Of a stretch of DNA of 64,000 bases, positions 15,867-24,776 are shown piece after piece. The notes below the pieces were generated by a model that had not been told where the DNA came from, ran no database searches, and saw only the letters and a program-made list of their open reading frames with translations. Source of the stretch: Microbacterium hydrocarbonoxydans (GTDB taxonomy: Bacteria; Actinomycetota; Actinomycetes; Actinomycetales; Microbacteriaceae); contig NZ_JYJB01000009.1 in NCBI RefSeq assembly GCF_000956475.1, positions 656,958 to 720,957 on the forward strand, given 5' to 3'. The number at the start of each line of letters is the position of its first letter. The first letter of the stretch is position 1. The translations under genes were made by a program, and so were the position numbers.

Positions 15867-17576
15867 TCAGGAGTTCACGCGGATGATCTCCTGCTGGTAC
15901 GGGGCGATCACATCTCCCGAGATGCGCAGATCGAGCAGCAGGAATCGACGCGACGCGGCATCCTCACGCGCCCACTCGCCGAGCCTGTCGAGATCGGCCA
16001 GGGTGCGCACAACCACGCCCTCGGCACCCACAGCCGCGCCGAACGCGGCGAAATCGACCTCGGGGATGCGCATCGGCCCCTCGGCGAGACCCTTCAGCCC
16101 GTAGAGGTTGACCTCGGCGCCGTAGGCGGCGTCGTTCCAGATCACGGCGATGCCGCGGCCGGCCGCGGCCCGGACGGCCGATTCGAGGTCGGAGATCGCC
16201 ATGAGCCCTCCGCCATCGCCGCTCGTCAGCACGATGGTCGAGTCGCGGCGGGCGAGCGCGGCGCCGACGACACTCGGCCACCCCTGGCCGATCGACTGGA
16301 AGGCCGTTCCCACCATCATCATGCGATCGGGAGCCGCGACCGGCCAGTACATGTTCGCCCAGCCGATGAAGTGCCCGCCGTCGGAGACGACCACACGGTC
16401 CTGCGGCAACAGCTCCGCGATCCGTCGCGCCGCGGAGCGCGGGTCGAGGCGGCCGTCGGCAGCGAGTTCGTCGCCGTGCGCGTAGGTGCGCGCCGCGGCC
16501 ACGTCGACGGTCTCCCGCCATGGCGCTTCGACAGGCTCAGCGATCCAGCGAACGGAGCCGTCGTTGCTGTGGGTCCCTGAGCTTGTCGAAGGGTCCCGGT
16601 CGCGCAGCCGCTTCACGAGCTGCTCCGCCGCCACTCGTGCGTCCGCCCGGACGAAGCCGCCCACGTGCGGATGCGTGGCGGTCGGTGCGATGTCGATCTG
16701 GAACACGCGGGTGCCCGGTGCGAACAGCTCCCCGAAGCGCATCGTGAACTGGTTCAGCGAGGCGCCGAACACGACAGCCACATCGGCCGAGCGGATCAGC
16801 TCCATCGCGCCGTCGGCGCCGAAGCCGCCCGTCACGCCGAGGTCGTACTGCGTGTCGGGGAACACGCCCCGGCCCAGGGCAGAGGAGGCGGTGAGCGCGC
16901 CGGTCAGGGCGGCCAGTTCGCCGAGAGCCGATCCTGCATCGGCGAGCCAGGCCCCGCGTCCGGCCAGCAGGAACGGCCGCGTGGCAGCTCGCAGCGCCTG
17001 CGCGATCTCATTCAGCATCCCCTCGGCGTATTCGCCGCGGGGCGCGAGCGGCGCGGGAATCCGAGGCGAGGGCGCAGGCGGCACCTCGCCGGCCTCGAGG
17101 GCTGCCACGTCGTAGGGGATCGCCAGCACGACCGGCACCCGGTAGGTCAGGGCGTGCTCGATCGCGATGACGGTCGTGGCCGCGGCATCCGCTCGCCCCA
17201 CGGTGTACGTGCGGGCGCCGACGGCTGATGCGAGGGCGATCTGGTCGACGTCCCACGGGCGCGGCCCCGACGTCGGCTCGTCGCCGACCACGAGCACCAG
17301 CGGCACGTGCGCCTGCACGGCCTCTGCGAGCGCCGTCAGAGTGTTCGTGAAGCCAGCGCCGTATGTCGAGGTGCCGGCCGCGATACGCCCGGAGGCGCGG
17401 AAATGCGCGTCGGCGGCGACCACGGCTCCCTGCTCGTGGCGGACCGCCGTGAAGACGGCATCCGTCTGCTTCTCGAGTGCGTCGAGGAAGTACGCGTTCC
17501 CGTTGCCCATCACGCCGAAGACGGCGTCGATGTGCTGAGCGAGCGTGAGGGCGACGTGTGCGGAGACCGTGGGCAT
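15867..17576 (-). CDS. thiamine diphosphate-dependent enzyme (acetolactate synthase-like)
   Basis: The 569-residue protein has the three-domain layout of the acetolactate synthase/benzoylformate decarboxylase family. The N-terminal domain carries the cofactor-activating Glu (VRHEQGAVVAADA). The C-terminal domain has the ThDP motif GDGGGLMAI ending in WND. It is not obviously a biosynthetic AHAS, because no regulatory-subunit gene is next to it. The reaction is unknown; a carboligase or 2-oxoacid decarboxylase role is possible. Between the central and C-terminal domains the stretch RDPSTSSGTHSNDGSVRW is encoded by an inverted pair of dispersed repeat units, an in-frame insertion in what is otherwise a linker. 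The gap 17577-17780 before the divergent gene shows no other gene. Confidence 0.8.
   Translation of the reverse strand: MPTVSAHVALTLAQHIDAVFGVMGNGNAYFLDALEKQTDAVFTAVRHEQGAVVAADAHFRASGRIAAGTSTYGAGFTNTLTALAEAVQAHVPLVLVVGDEPTSGPRPWDVDQIALASAVGARTYTVGRADAAATTVIAIEHALTYRVPVVLAIPYDVAALEAGEVPPAPSPRIPAPLAPRGEYAEGMLNEIAQALRAATRPFLLAGRGAWLADAGSALGELAALTGALTASSALGRGVFPDTQYDLGVTGGFGADGAMELIRSADVAVVFGASLNQFTMRFGELFAPGTRVFQIDIAPTATHPHVGGFVRADARVAAEQLVKRLRDRDPSTSSGTHSNDGSVRWIAEPVEAPWRETVDVAAARTYAHGDELAADGRLDPRSAARRIAELLPQDRVVVSDGGHFIGWANMYWPVAAPDRMMMVGTAFQSIGQGWPSVVGAALARRDSTIVLTSGDGGGLMAISDLESAVRAAAGRGIAVIWNDAAYGAEVNLYGLKGLAEGPMRIPEVDFAAFGAAVGAEGVVVRTLADLDRLGEWAREDAASRRFLLLDLRISGDVIAPYQQEIIRVNS
16526..16597. 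repeat. inverted repeat pair inserted in frame in the TPP-enzyme gene
   Basis: A unit GGGTCCCTGAGCTTGTCGAA followed by GGGTCCC occupies 16571-16597. A related inverted copy (CTTCGACAGGCTCAGCG) starts at 16526. They encode the linker residues EPVE and DPSTSSG, with about 30 bases between. Confidence 0.85.
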
Positions 17577-17780
17577 GCGAAGGCCTTTCGAGACAGGGAC
17601 GGAGAGAGCGCTTATTCCGTATGTGTCTCGCCCGCGCGACCGTGCGAGGGGCTTCGTGCCTCTTTTTCAGGCACCGGCCTGTGCAGACCGGACCACAGAA
17701 TCGTACCGCGGCGACACCCCGTCGCGGGTCCGTCGCGAGGCCGTAACACCCGCGAAACCGCGACACGGAATCATGCGGAC

Positions 17781-19457
17781 ATGGAGCCCCTGTTCAACGG
17801 ATACACCTCACGTCGAGTCACGGGGCGATCGGCGGCCCGCCCCTGGGACGAGATGTTCCGTACACCGACCCCGGACGCGGCTGACGTTCGCACGCCGTAC
17901 CGCGACCTGTTCCCGGCGCTCGCGGGCATCGACGGCGCCGAGCTCCGGGCCCGCACCGATGCACTGGCCAGCTCGTACTTGGCACAGGGGGTGACCTTCG
18001 ATTTCGCGGGAGAGGAGCGGCCGTTCCCGCTCGACGTGGTTCCGCGTGTGATCGCCGCCGACGACTGGCTGTACGTCGAGTCGGGAGTGAAGCAGAGGGT
18101 CAGGGCGCTGGAGGCGTTCCTCTCCGATGTGTACGGTCCGCAGCTCGCGGTGCTCGACGGGATCATCCCGGCCTCCCTGATCAGCTCGTCGTCGCACTTC
18201 CACCGGCAGGCAGCCGGAATCGTCGGGGCGAACGGCGTGCGCATCCACGTCGCCGGCATCGACGTCATCCGCGATGAGCGCGGCGACTGGCGCGTGCTCG
18301 AGGACAACGTGCGTGTGCCCAGCGGCGTCAGCTACGTGCTGGCCAACCGCCGGGTCATGGCGCAGACCCTGCCTGAGCTGTTCACGAGCCTGCGCGTGCG
18401 GCCTGTCGTCGACTATCCGGGTCGGCTTCTGCAGGCGCTGCGCGCCGCCGCGCCCGATGGAGTCGACGACCCGAACATCGTCGTGCTGACGCCGGGCGTG
18501 CACAACTCCGCCTACTACGAGCACACCCTTCTCGCCCGCATGATGGGCGTCGAGCTGGTCGAAGGTCGAGACCTGTTCTGCTCCGGCGGGCGGGTCTGGA
18601 TGCACACGACGGCAGGACCCACGAGGGTCGATGTGATCTACCGTCGGGTCGACGACGAGTTCCTCGATCCGCAGCACTTCCGCCCCGACTCCGTGCTCGG
18701 AGCCCCCGGGCTCATGCTCGCGGCGCGCCTGGGCAACGTCACGATCGCGAACGCGGTCGGCAACGGCGTGGCCGACGACAAGCTCGTCTACACATACGTG
18801 CCCGAGCTCATCCGCTACTACCTGGGCGAGGAGCCGATCCTGCCGAACGTCGACACCTGGCGGCTGGAGGAGCCGGCCGCGCTCGAAGAGGTGCTCGACC
18901 GGCTCGATGAACTCGTGATCAAGCCTGTGGACGGCTCTGGTGGCAAGGGCCTCGTGGTCGGCCCCGACGCCTCGCCGGAGACGCTTGAGACGCTGCGTCG
19001 AACTCTGCTGGCCGATCCCCGCGGCTGGATCGCCCAGCCTGTCGTGCAGCTGTCGACGATCCCCACTCTCGTGGAAGACGGGTTCCGCCCGCGTCACGTC
19101 GACCTCCGACCCTTCGCCGTGAACGACGGTCAGGACATCTGGGTGCTGCCGGGCGGACTGACGAGGGTCGCGCTCCCGGAGGGCCAGTTGGTGGTGAACT
19201 CCAGCCAGGGCGGCGGCTCCAAGGACACCTGGGTGCTCGACCCCTCGCTGTTCACGGGGCCGGCGAGCGTGATCACGGGTGAGGAGGCGCCGGCCGCCGA
19301 CGAAGTCTCGCTCGCCACGGGCGCGATCGCCGTCGTCGCCCCGCCCAGGGAGGAGCCTCATCCGCCGTTCCTCTCCTCGCCCCAGGATGAGGATCTCGAG
19401 ACACGCCATCACCAGCAACAGCAGCAACAGCAGCAGCAGGGAGGCACGGGATGCTGA
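17781..19457 (+). CDS. circularly permuted ATP-grasp protein (DUF404/DUF407)
   Basis: This 558-residue protein belongs to the circularly permuted ATP-grasp family predicted to ligate amino acids or peptides. Visible family stretches are VLEDNVRVPSGVSYVLANRR, LTPGVHNSAYYEHTLLARMMG, and VIKPVDGSGGKGLVVGP with the ATP-binding Lys and glycine loop. The next two genes encode the alpha-E protein and a transglutaminase-like protein, the conserved partners of this family. The C-terminus ends in HHQ(9)GG, a polyglutamine run encoded by CAG/CAA repeats just before the overlap with the next gene. Start MEPLFNGY is the first sensible ATG after the divergent gap. Confidence 0.88.
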   Translation: MEPLFNGYTSRRVTGRSAARPWDEMFRTPTPDAADVRTPYRDLFPALAGIDGAELRARTDALASSYLAQGVTFDFAGEERPFPLDVVPRVIAADDWLYVESGVKQRVRALEAFLSDVYGPQLAVLDGIIPASLISSSSHFHRQAAGIVGANGVRIHVAGIDVIRDERGDWRVLEDNVRVPSGVSYVLANRRVMAQTLPELFTSLRVRPVVDYPGRLLQALRAAAPDGVDDPNIVVLTPGVHNSAYYEHTLLARMMGVELVEGRDLFCSGGRVWMHTTAGPTRVDVIYRRVDDEFLDPQHFRPDSVLGAPGLMLAARLGNVTIANAVGNGVADDKLVYTYVPELIRYYLGEEPILPNVDTWRLEEPAALEEVLDRLDELVIKPVDGSGGKGLVVGPDASPETLETLRRTLLADPRGWIAQPVVQLSTIPTLVEDGFRPRHVDLRPFAVNDGQDIWVLPGGLTRVALPEGQLVVNSSQGGGSKDTWVLDPSLFTGPASVITGEEAPAADEVSLATGAIAVVAPPREEPHPPFLSSPQDEDLETRHHQQQQQQQQQGGTGC

Positions 19458-20377
19458 GCCGCATCGCCGAGGCGTTGTTCTGGATCGGGCGCTACGTCGA
19501 GAGGGCGGACGGCACCGCCCGCATCCTCGATGTGCACCTGCAGCTCCTGCTCGAGGATCCGTGGGTCGACGAGGACACCGCGTGCCGCGCGCTGCTGTCG
19601 GTCATGGGAACCGCGGCGGAATCGGATGCCGCCCTGGGACGCGACGACGTCGTGCGCCTTCTCGCACTCGACCGTGAGCACAGCGCGTCGATCGCGCACT
19701 CGATCGCTGCCGCCCGTGAGAACGCGCGGCGCGCCAGGGAGATCATCTCGACCGACCTGTGGGAGACACTCAACGAGTCGAATGCGCGGATGCCGCGGCG
19801 CATCCCCTCCGACAAGACGCATCCGTTCTTCCGCTGGGTGCGCGATCGCTCTGCGCTCGCGTTCGGTGTGGTGGACTCGTCGATGAGCCGAGACGAGGCA
19901 TGGCAGTTCTTCGTGCTCGGACGCTCTATCGAGCGGGTGGACATGACGGCGCGGCTGCTCGCGACGCGTTCGCTGACGGATGCCGCCGGCCCCAGCTGGA
20001 CCACGCTGCTGCGCAGCTGCGGAGCGTACGAGGCGCACCTGCGCAGCCACCGTGCGATGCCGTCCGCGGCATCCGCCGTCGAGTTCCTGCTCGTCGACCG
20101 GCTGTTCCCGCGTTCGGTGCTCTCGAGCATCCTTCAGGCCGAGGAGTGCCTGCGCGGCATCGATCCCGCGAGCGCCTTCGGTGCGCCTGATCGCGCGCAC
20201 CGGGTGCTGGGGCGCATGCGCTCCGAGCTGGAGTACCGGCCGATCGGCGACATCGTGCGAGGCCTGTCGGAGAGCATGGAAGAGGTGCAGGTGGGCATGT
20301 CGATGGCGAGCGATGCGATCCGCGAGCGGTACTTCCCGTCGATCGCGATGCCGGTGTGGATCGGAGAGGCGCTGTGA
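19451..20377 (+). CDS. alpha-E domain protein (DUF403)
   Basis: The 308-residue, mostly alpha-helical protein starts with the family hallmark MLSRIAEALFWIGRYVERAD and contains FFVLGRSIERVDMTARLLATR, a repeat of that motif. It overlaps the ATP-grasp gene by seven bases and the transglutaminase gene by four, so all three are coupled. The family always travels with the permuted ATP-grasp protein and is thought to work in the same, still poorly defined, peptide-modification pathway. No catalytic residues are assigned. Confidence 0.88.
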   Translation: MLSRIAEALFWIGRYVERADGTARILDVHLQLLLEDPWVDEDTACRALLSVMGTAAESDAALGRDDVVRLLALDREHSASIAHSIAAARENARRAREIISTDLWETLNESNARMPRRIPSDKTHPFFRWVRDRSALAFGVVDSSMSRDEAWQFFVLGRSIERVDMTARLLATRSLTDAAGPSWTTLLRSCGAYEAHLRSHRAMPSAASAVEFLLVDRLFPRSVLSSILQAEECLRGIDPASAFGAPDRAHRVLGRMRSELEYRPIGDIVRGLSESMEEVQVGMSMASDAIRERYFPSIAMPVWIGEAL

Positions 20378-21219
20378 GCCGGCTGCGGATCGTGCACCGC
20401 ACCGGATTCCGGTACGAGCGGCCGGCGACCGCGTCGTACAACGAGGCGCGGATGCTTCCGCACTCGCGGGAGGGGCAGTTCGTGCTGCAGGCGGCGCTGG
20501 AGATCACGCCGCAGGCGACCCAGCACTCCTACGCCGACTTCTGGGAGACGAGGGTGTCGACCTTCGAGGTGCTCACGCCGCACGAGATGCTCTCGGTCAC
20601 GGCGACGAGCGTCGTGGACGTGCGTCCGGAGCCGCAGAACACGACCTCGATCGACTGGGACGAGCTCGCCGCGAGGATCCCGCTGTCGCTGACGCTGGCC
20701 GAGTCGGTCGCGCAGACGCCGGCGACCGCTCCGGACGAGGAGATGCTGGAGCTCGCGCTGCGGATCGAGGCCGAGGGCGGCGATGTCGACGACACCGCCT
20801 TCGAGATCTGCCGCGTGGTCGGCGAGGCCATGGAATACCGACGCGGCGTGACCGGCGTCACCTCCACGGCCAGGGACGCGTGGCCTGCACGGTCGGGCGT
20901 CTGCCAGGACATCGCGCATGTCGCGCTCGGAGTGCTCCGGGCCGCAGGCATCCCGGCTCGCTACGTGTCGGGATACCTGCACCCCGACCCGACGGCGGCG
21001 ATCGGCCAGCCGGTCATCGGCGAGTCGCACGCGTGGGTCGAGTGGTACTCGGGGGAGTGGCGAGGGTACGACCCGACGAACCTGACGGAGATCGGGGAGT
21101 CGCACGTGTACGTCGGCCACGGTCGAGACTACGGCGACGTCGCGCCGCTGCGCGGCGTGTACGCCGGCCCGAGCGCCTCGGAGCTCTTCGTCGAGGTCGA
21201 GATCACCCGCCTCGACTGA
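20374..21219 (+). CDS. transglutaminase-like cysteine protease family protein
   Basis: The 281-residue protein has an N-terminal beta-rich domain (SRLRIVHRTGFRYERPATAS) and a C-terminal transglutaminase fold with the catalytic triad visible: Cys in RSGVCQDIAHVA, His in GESHAWVEWYS and Asp in GYDPTN. I start at GTG overlapping the alpha-E stop (GTGA), six codons inside the longest open frame. This gene completes the conserved trio. The probable activity is amide-bond hydrolysis or transfer on a small peptide, inferred from family context. Confidence 0.88.
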   Translation: MSRLRIVHRTGFRYERPATASYNEARMLPHSREGQFVLQAALEITPQATQHSYADFWETRVSTFEVLTPHEMLSVTATSVVDVRPEPQNTTSIDWDELAARIPLSLTLAESVAQTPATAPDEEMLELALRIEAEGGDVDDTAFEICRVVGEAMEYRRGVTGVTSTARDAWPARSGVCQDIAHVALGVLRAAGIPARYVSGYLHPDPTAAIGQPVIGESHAWVEWYSGEWRGYDPTNLTEIGESHVYVGHGRDYGDVAPLRGVYAGPSASELFVEVEITRLD

Positions 21220-21269
21220 CCGGCGAAGCGACGGCGAAGCGACGCTCTTCGATGCACGAGAATGGGACG

Positions 21270-21779
21270 ATGACGGATGCATCGAACGAGCGCGAGACGC
21301 TCACGTGGGACGGCTTCGGAACGGCGACGAGAGATCTCGCGCGCAGCATCCTGAGCTCCGGCTTCGAGCCCGAGGTCGTCGTGGCGATCGCCCGGGGCGG
21401 TCTGCTGCCTGCCGGCGCGATCGCGTATGGACTCGGCGCCAAGAACTGCGGCGCGATCAACGTCGAGTTCTACACGGGCATCGGCACCGTGCTCGATGCG
21501 CCCGAGGTGCTGCCTCCTGAGCTCGACATGGCATACCTCGACGGTCGCCGGGTGCTGCTCGTCGACGATGTCGCCGACTCGGGCAAGACTCTCGCGCTGG
21601 CCGTGCAGCTCCTGAAGGACAAGGGCGCCGATGTGCGCTCGGTCACGATCTACACGAAGCCCACGACGATCATCCAGCCCGACTACGCCTGGAAGGACAC
21701 GGACCTCTGGATCAACTTCCCGTGGTCGTTCCAGGGCACCGTGCGCGAAGAAGACCTGGGGCTGCCTCCGACGGCCTGA
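21270..21779 (+). CDS. phosphoribosyltransferase family protein
   Basis: This 169-residue type I phosphoribosyltransferase fold protein has an early VVVAIARGGLLPAGAIAYGLG segment and the PRPP-binding loop RVLLVDDVADSGKTL. Similar proteins in actinobacteria resemble xanthine/hypoxanthine phosphoribosyltransferases, but the hood region typical for base specificity is not diagnostic here. I favour the ATG of MTDASNER; another ATG six codons upstream is possible, and neither has a strong ribosome binding site. It stands alone, 50 bases after the transglutaminase gene. Confidence 0.78.
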   Translation: MTDASNERETLTWDGFGTATRDLARSILSSGFEPEVVVAIARGGLLPAGAIAYGLGAKNCGAINVEFYTGIGTVLDAPEVLPPELDMAYLDGRRVLLVDDVADSGKTLALAVQLLKDKGADVRSVTIYTKPTTIIQPDYAWKDTDLWINFPWSFQGTVREEDLGLPPTA

Positions 21780-21814
21780 CGCGCGGGTTCGCGGCGGCAT
21801 CCCTTCGCCGTCAC

Positions 21815-21900
21815 GTGCGAAAAGTCGGACTTTCGACGCGACACGCGGCTGCGTGCGGTCCTGGCGCGGCGTGTCGTCGCGACACTCCGACTTTTCGCAC
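21815..21900. repeat. large two-stem hairpin in a convergent gap, probable bidirectional terminator
   Basis: The arms 21815-21829 and 21886-21900 (GTGCGAAAAGTCGGA and its complement) are exact. Inside them an eight-base second stem (CGACACGC/GCGTGTCG) can form. It fills most of the 160-base gap between the convergent phosphoribosyltransferase and ligase genes. Its long, perfect arms suggest a dispersed palindromic element that could also end transcription from both sides. Confidence 0.75.
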
Positions 21901-21939
21901 GCGTGGCGGCACCACGCGTGGCCGGCACTCGCGCGCGCC

Positions 21940-23463
21940 TCACGTGCGCAGCAGCGCGCGCAGCGACTGGATCGTGTCGGCATCCGCCAGCGTCTTGTCT
22001 GGCCGATAGCCCTTGACGCGGGCGAAGCGCAGGGCGATGCCGCCCGGGTAGCGGGGGGAGCGCTGCACGCCGTCGATCGCGATCTCGACGACCAGCTCCG
22101 GGCGCAGGAAGACGGCGGATGCGGTGCGCCGCTCCTCGTGCTCGGGGAACGTCTCGGTCTGCCAGCGCAGCAGCTCGTCGGTCAGACCCTTGAACGTCTT
22201 GCCGACCATCACGAAGCCGCCCGGTTCACCGAACTCCCCGTCGGGGTCGCGGGCGCCGAGATGCAGATTCGACAGCCAGCCACGTCGGCGCCCCGACCCC
22301 CACTCGGCTGCGAGCACGACCAGGTCGTAGGTGAGCACCGGCTTGACCTTGATCCAGGACTTTCCGCGCCGCCCCGCCGTGTACGGCGAGTCGATCGCCT
22401 TCACGAGCACGCCTTCGTGGCCCGCAGCGAGGCCCTCGCGCGACAGCTGCTCCGCGGCATCCGCGTCGCGGGTGACGATGCCCGGCATGCGCCATTCGCC
22501 CGCGACGCGCTCGAGCTCGCCGAGGCGTACCGAGAGCGGCTCATCGATGAGGTCGCGACCGTCGACGTGCAGCAGATCGAAGAACCAGGGGCGCAACGCC
22601 ACCTCGCGGGCGACGTCGGCGCCGAAGCGCGACATGGTCTCCTGGAAGGGGCGCGGACCGCCGTCTTCGTCGAGTGACAGCGTCTCGCCGTCGAGGATGA
22701 GGTCGGTCGCGGGGAGCGCGCGCACGATGTCGACGATCTCCGGCACACGGCGTGTGACGTCGGCGAGGCTGCGCGTGTACACGCCGACCTCGTCGCCGTG
22801 GCGGTGCACCTGGATGCGGGCGCCGTCGAGCTTGTACTCGACCGACGCTTCGCCGGTCATCTCCAGTGCGGCCGTGGGACTGGCGGCGGTCGAGGCGAGC
22901 ATGGGCTGCACAGGTCGGCCGACGCGCAGCCCCACCTCGTCCAGATCCTCCGCGGTGCCGGTGAGCGCGAGCAGCGCGGTCTCGCCCAGGTCGCCGGAGA
23001 GCATCGCGGCCCGCCGCACGGATGCGCTCGGGCGGTCGGCCGCCTTCGCGATCGCGTCGAGCAGCACGCCGGAGAGCGCACCGGTGCGTAGCTCGCCGAG
23101 CAGCGCGCGGACGAGGAAGTCCCATTCGTCGGCGGTCGCGCGCGCGGCGAGACGGCCGAGGGTGCTGCTGCGAGCGGCCGCGGAGCCGGAACCCGACACA
23201 GCAGCCAGTTCGTCGAGCGAGCCGTCGATGTCGGCGAGGGTGAGCTCGGATGTGGTGGCGTGCGACACTTCGAGGGAGGTGAGGCCGCGCCAGCCCACTC
23301 CGAGACGGCCCTGCCGCGGGCTCGCGAGCAGCAGCCCCGTGAGGGGGAGGATCTCCTCGGGCCGGGCCTCGCGCAGCAGCGCCGCGAGCGCGTCGATCTT
23401 CGCGAGTCGCGACGACGTGGCCGCGACCTTCTCGGCCGTGGCCACCACCTCGGAGAACATCAT
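21940..23463 (-). CDS. ligB: ATP-dependent DNA ligase, LigB type
   Basis: This 507-residue ligase matches the length of mycobacterial LigB. It has an N-terminal helical DNA-binding domain (about residues 1 to 190). The nucleotidyltransferase core has the adenylated Lys at position 211 (VEYKLDGARIQ), motif III near VFDLLH-like FFDLLHVDG, and motifs IV and V (HEGVLVKAIDSPYTAGRRGKSWIKVKP). A C-terminal OB domain follows. It joins nicked DNA using ATP and is a non-essential repair-type ligase beside the NAD-dependent LigA. The start is one of two adjacent Met codons (MMFSEVV). Confidence 0.92.
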   Translation of the reverse strand: MMFSEVVATAEKVAATSSRLAKIDALAALLREARPEEILPLTGLLLASPRQGRLGVGWRGLTSLEVSHATTSELTLADIDGSLDELAAVSGSGSAAARSSTLGRLAARATADEWDFLVRALLGELRTGALSGVLLDAIAKAADRPSASVRRAAMLSGDLGETALLALTGTAEDLDEVGLRVGRPVQPMLASTAASPTAALEMTGEASVEYKLDGARIQVHRHGDEVGVYTRSLADVTRRVPEIVDIVRALPATDLILDGETLSLDEDGGPRPFQETMSRFGADVAREVALRPWFFDLLHVDGRDLIDEPLSVRLGELERVAGEWRMPGIVTRDADAAEQLSREGLAAGHEGVLVKAIDSPYTAGRRGKSWIKVKPVLTYDLVVLAAEWGSGRRRGWLSNLHLGARDPDGEFGEPGGFVMVGKTFKGLTDELLRWQTETFPEHEERRTASAVFLRPELVVEIAIDGVQRSPRYPGGIALRFARVKGYRPDKTLADADTIQSLRALLRT

Positions 23464-23525
23464 GCGGGCATTCTCGCACCGGCATCCGACATGCACGACG
23501 GGCTTGCGTCGCACGCACCGCTCAC

Positions 23526-24119
23526 TCAGCCGTCGGAGACCGCAAGCTCATCCAGGTGGCGTGCGAGCATGCGCAGCATCTGCGCGGATGCCTGGGCGTC
23601 GCCGCTCCACAGCAGGTGCATCGCGATTCCGTCGAGCACGGCCCGCAGCCGTTGTGCCTCGTAGGGGGCGTCCCGCCCGCGGTCGAGTCGTCCGCTGTGC
23701 GCGAGGATCTCGATGGCCGCGAGGCATGCACGGTCGATGCCGGTGCTGAGCCTGCTGGCAGCCGGGCGAAGGCTCGGGTCGGTCAGCGAGAGAACCCCCA
23801 GCTGGATCTGCGCGACGAGCTCGGCGCGTCGCTCGTCGTCGAGCGGCAGCAGCTGAGCCAGAAGCTCGTCGACCAACTCACGTCCGTCGACGTCGAGGGC
23901 GGCGATCCTCGCCGAGACGCGCTCCTCGATCAGCTCCAGACAGTACTGCCGCAGCGCATGCTGCGTGGGGAATGCGCGTCGCAGGGATGCTGCGGCGATC
24001 TCCGCTTCGGCGGCGACCCCGCGCACCGAGAGCGCCGCGAGACCGTCGCGGGCGAGCACGCGCAGAGCTGCGGCCGCGATCTGCTCGGTGCGCGCCTCCG
24101 CATCGATTCTCCGGGGCAT
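23526..24119 (-). CDS. TetR-family regulator
   Basis: The 197-residue protein has an N-terminal TetR helix-turn-helix (TEQIAAAALRVLARDGLAAL followed by SVRGVAAEAEIAAASLRRAF) and a helical C-terminal ligand domain without recognisable specificity. It begins five bases after the stop of the membrane-protein gene, so the two are co-transcribed. A palindrome near 24711 upstream of the pair is a likely autoregulatory operator. The second recognition helix (AAASLRRAFPTQ) departs from the usual GSLYHHF pattern. Confidence 0.82.
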   Translation of the reverse strand: MPRRIDAEARTEQIAAAALRVLARDGLAALSVRGVAAEAEIAAASLRRAFPTQHALRQYCLELIEERVSARIAALDVDGRELVDELLAQLLPLDDERRAELVAQIQLGVLSLTDPSLRPAASRLSTGIDRACLAAIEILAHSGRLDRGRDAPYEAQRLRAVLDGIAMHLLWSGDAQASAQMLRMLARHLDELAVSDG

Positions 24120-24124
24120 GGCGT

Positions 24125-24676
24125 TCAGCGCGCCGTGACGGTAGACGAGGATGCCGGCCGCTTCGGCCAGATGGTGTAGCTCAGCGCCCAGACAAAGTCG
24201 ATCGCGAAGATGATCCCGAGCACCGCGAAGAAGTCGGAGAGCGCCGCGGTGCGCTCGGCGTCGCCGACCAGCAGGATGATGGCCCCGAGGATGGCGGCGG
24301 CGATGGCTACTGCGAGGCCGGTGAGGAGCGCGTCCATCCAGCATTTGAGTGTGTAGCGCGCGCCGGTGAGGCGCTCGGGCGCGGGGCCCCCGGTGAACCG
24401 CTGCTGGAAGCGCACGTCCGCCCACGAGACCATGCGCCTGCCGTACGCGACAGAGATGCCGATGTAGATCGCCGCCAGTCCGTGGTGCCACGAGGCGGTG
24501 CCTCCGCCGAGCAGGTCGATCGCGACCAGCGCGAGAAGGACGATGTCGATCACGGGGGCGAGGATCAACAGGGCGGCGCCCAGACGGGGCCGCCGAAGGA
24601 GATATCTCGCAGAGAGTCCGGCGATGATCGCCACCCAGAAGGCGACCTCGCAGACCACGATCGCGACCAGGATCAT
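24125..24676 (-). CDS. integral membrane protein of unknown function
   Basis: I do not recognise a family. The 183-residue protein has about five hydrophobic segments (residues 2-22, 30-52, 65-80, 110-137 and 145-168). Charged loops include RFQQRFTGGPAPERLTGARY. The start MILVAIVV is supported by AAAGGA eight bases upstream. It is the first gene of a two-gene operon with a TetR regulator, so it may be a small regulated membrane protein whose product or substrate is sensed by that regulator. Confidence 0.75.
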   Translation of the reverse strand: MILVAIVVCEVAFWVAIIAGLSARYLLRRPRLGAALLILAPVIDIVLLALVAIDLLGGGTASWHHGLAAIYIGISVAYGRRMVSWADVRFQQRFTGGPAPERLTGARYTLKCWMDALLTGLAVAIAAAILGAIILLVGDAERTAALSDFFAVLGIIFAIDFVWALSYTIWPKRPASSSTVTAR

Positions 24677-24704
24677 GCCGGCGTCCTTTCGTTCCGATTT
24701 TATT

Positions 24705-24718
24705 AGTACGAGTGTACT
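24705..24718. promoter_or_regulatory. AGTAC-GAGT-GTACT palindrome, likely TetR operator
   Basis: A 14-base inverted repeat with exact five-base arms lies 29 bases upstream of the membrane-protein start, in an AT-rich patch (ATTTTATTAGTACG). Position and symmetry fit autoregulation by the co-transcribed TetR protein. The gap 24719-24776 holds nothing else. Confidence 0.6.
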
Positions 24719-24776
24719 CACAAAATCGTCACGTCGACGCTGCCGGCCGAGCGCAGCCGAGAGCGGATGCCGCGAT

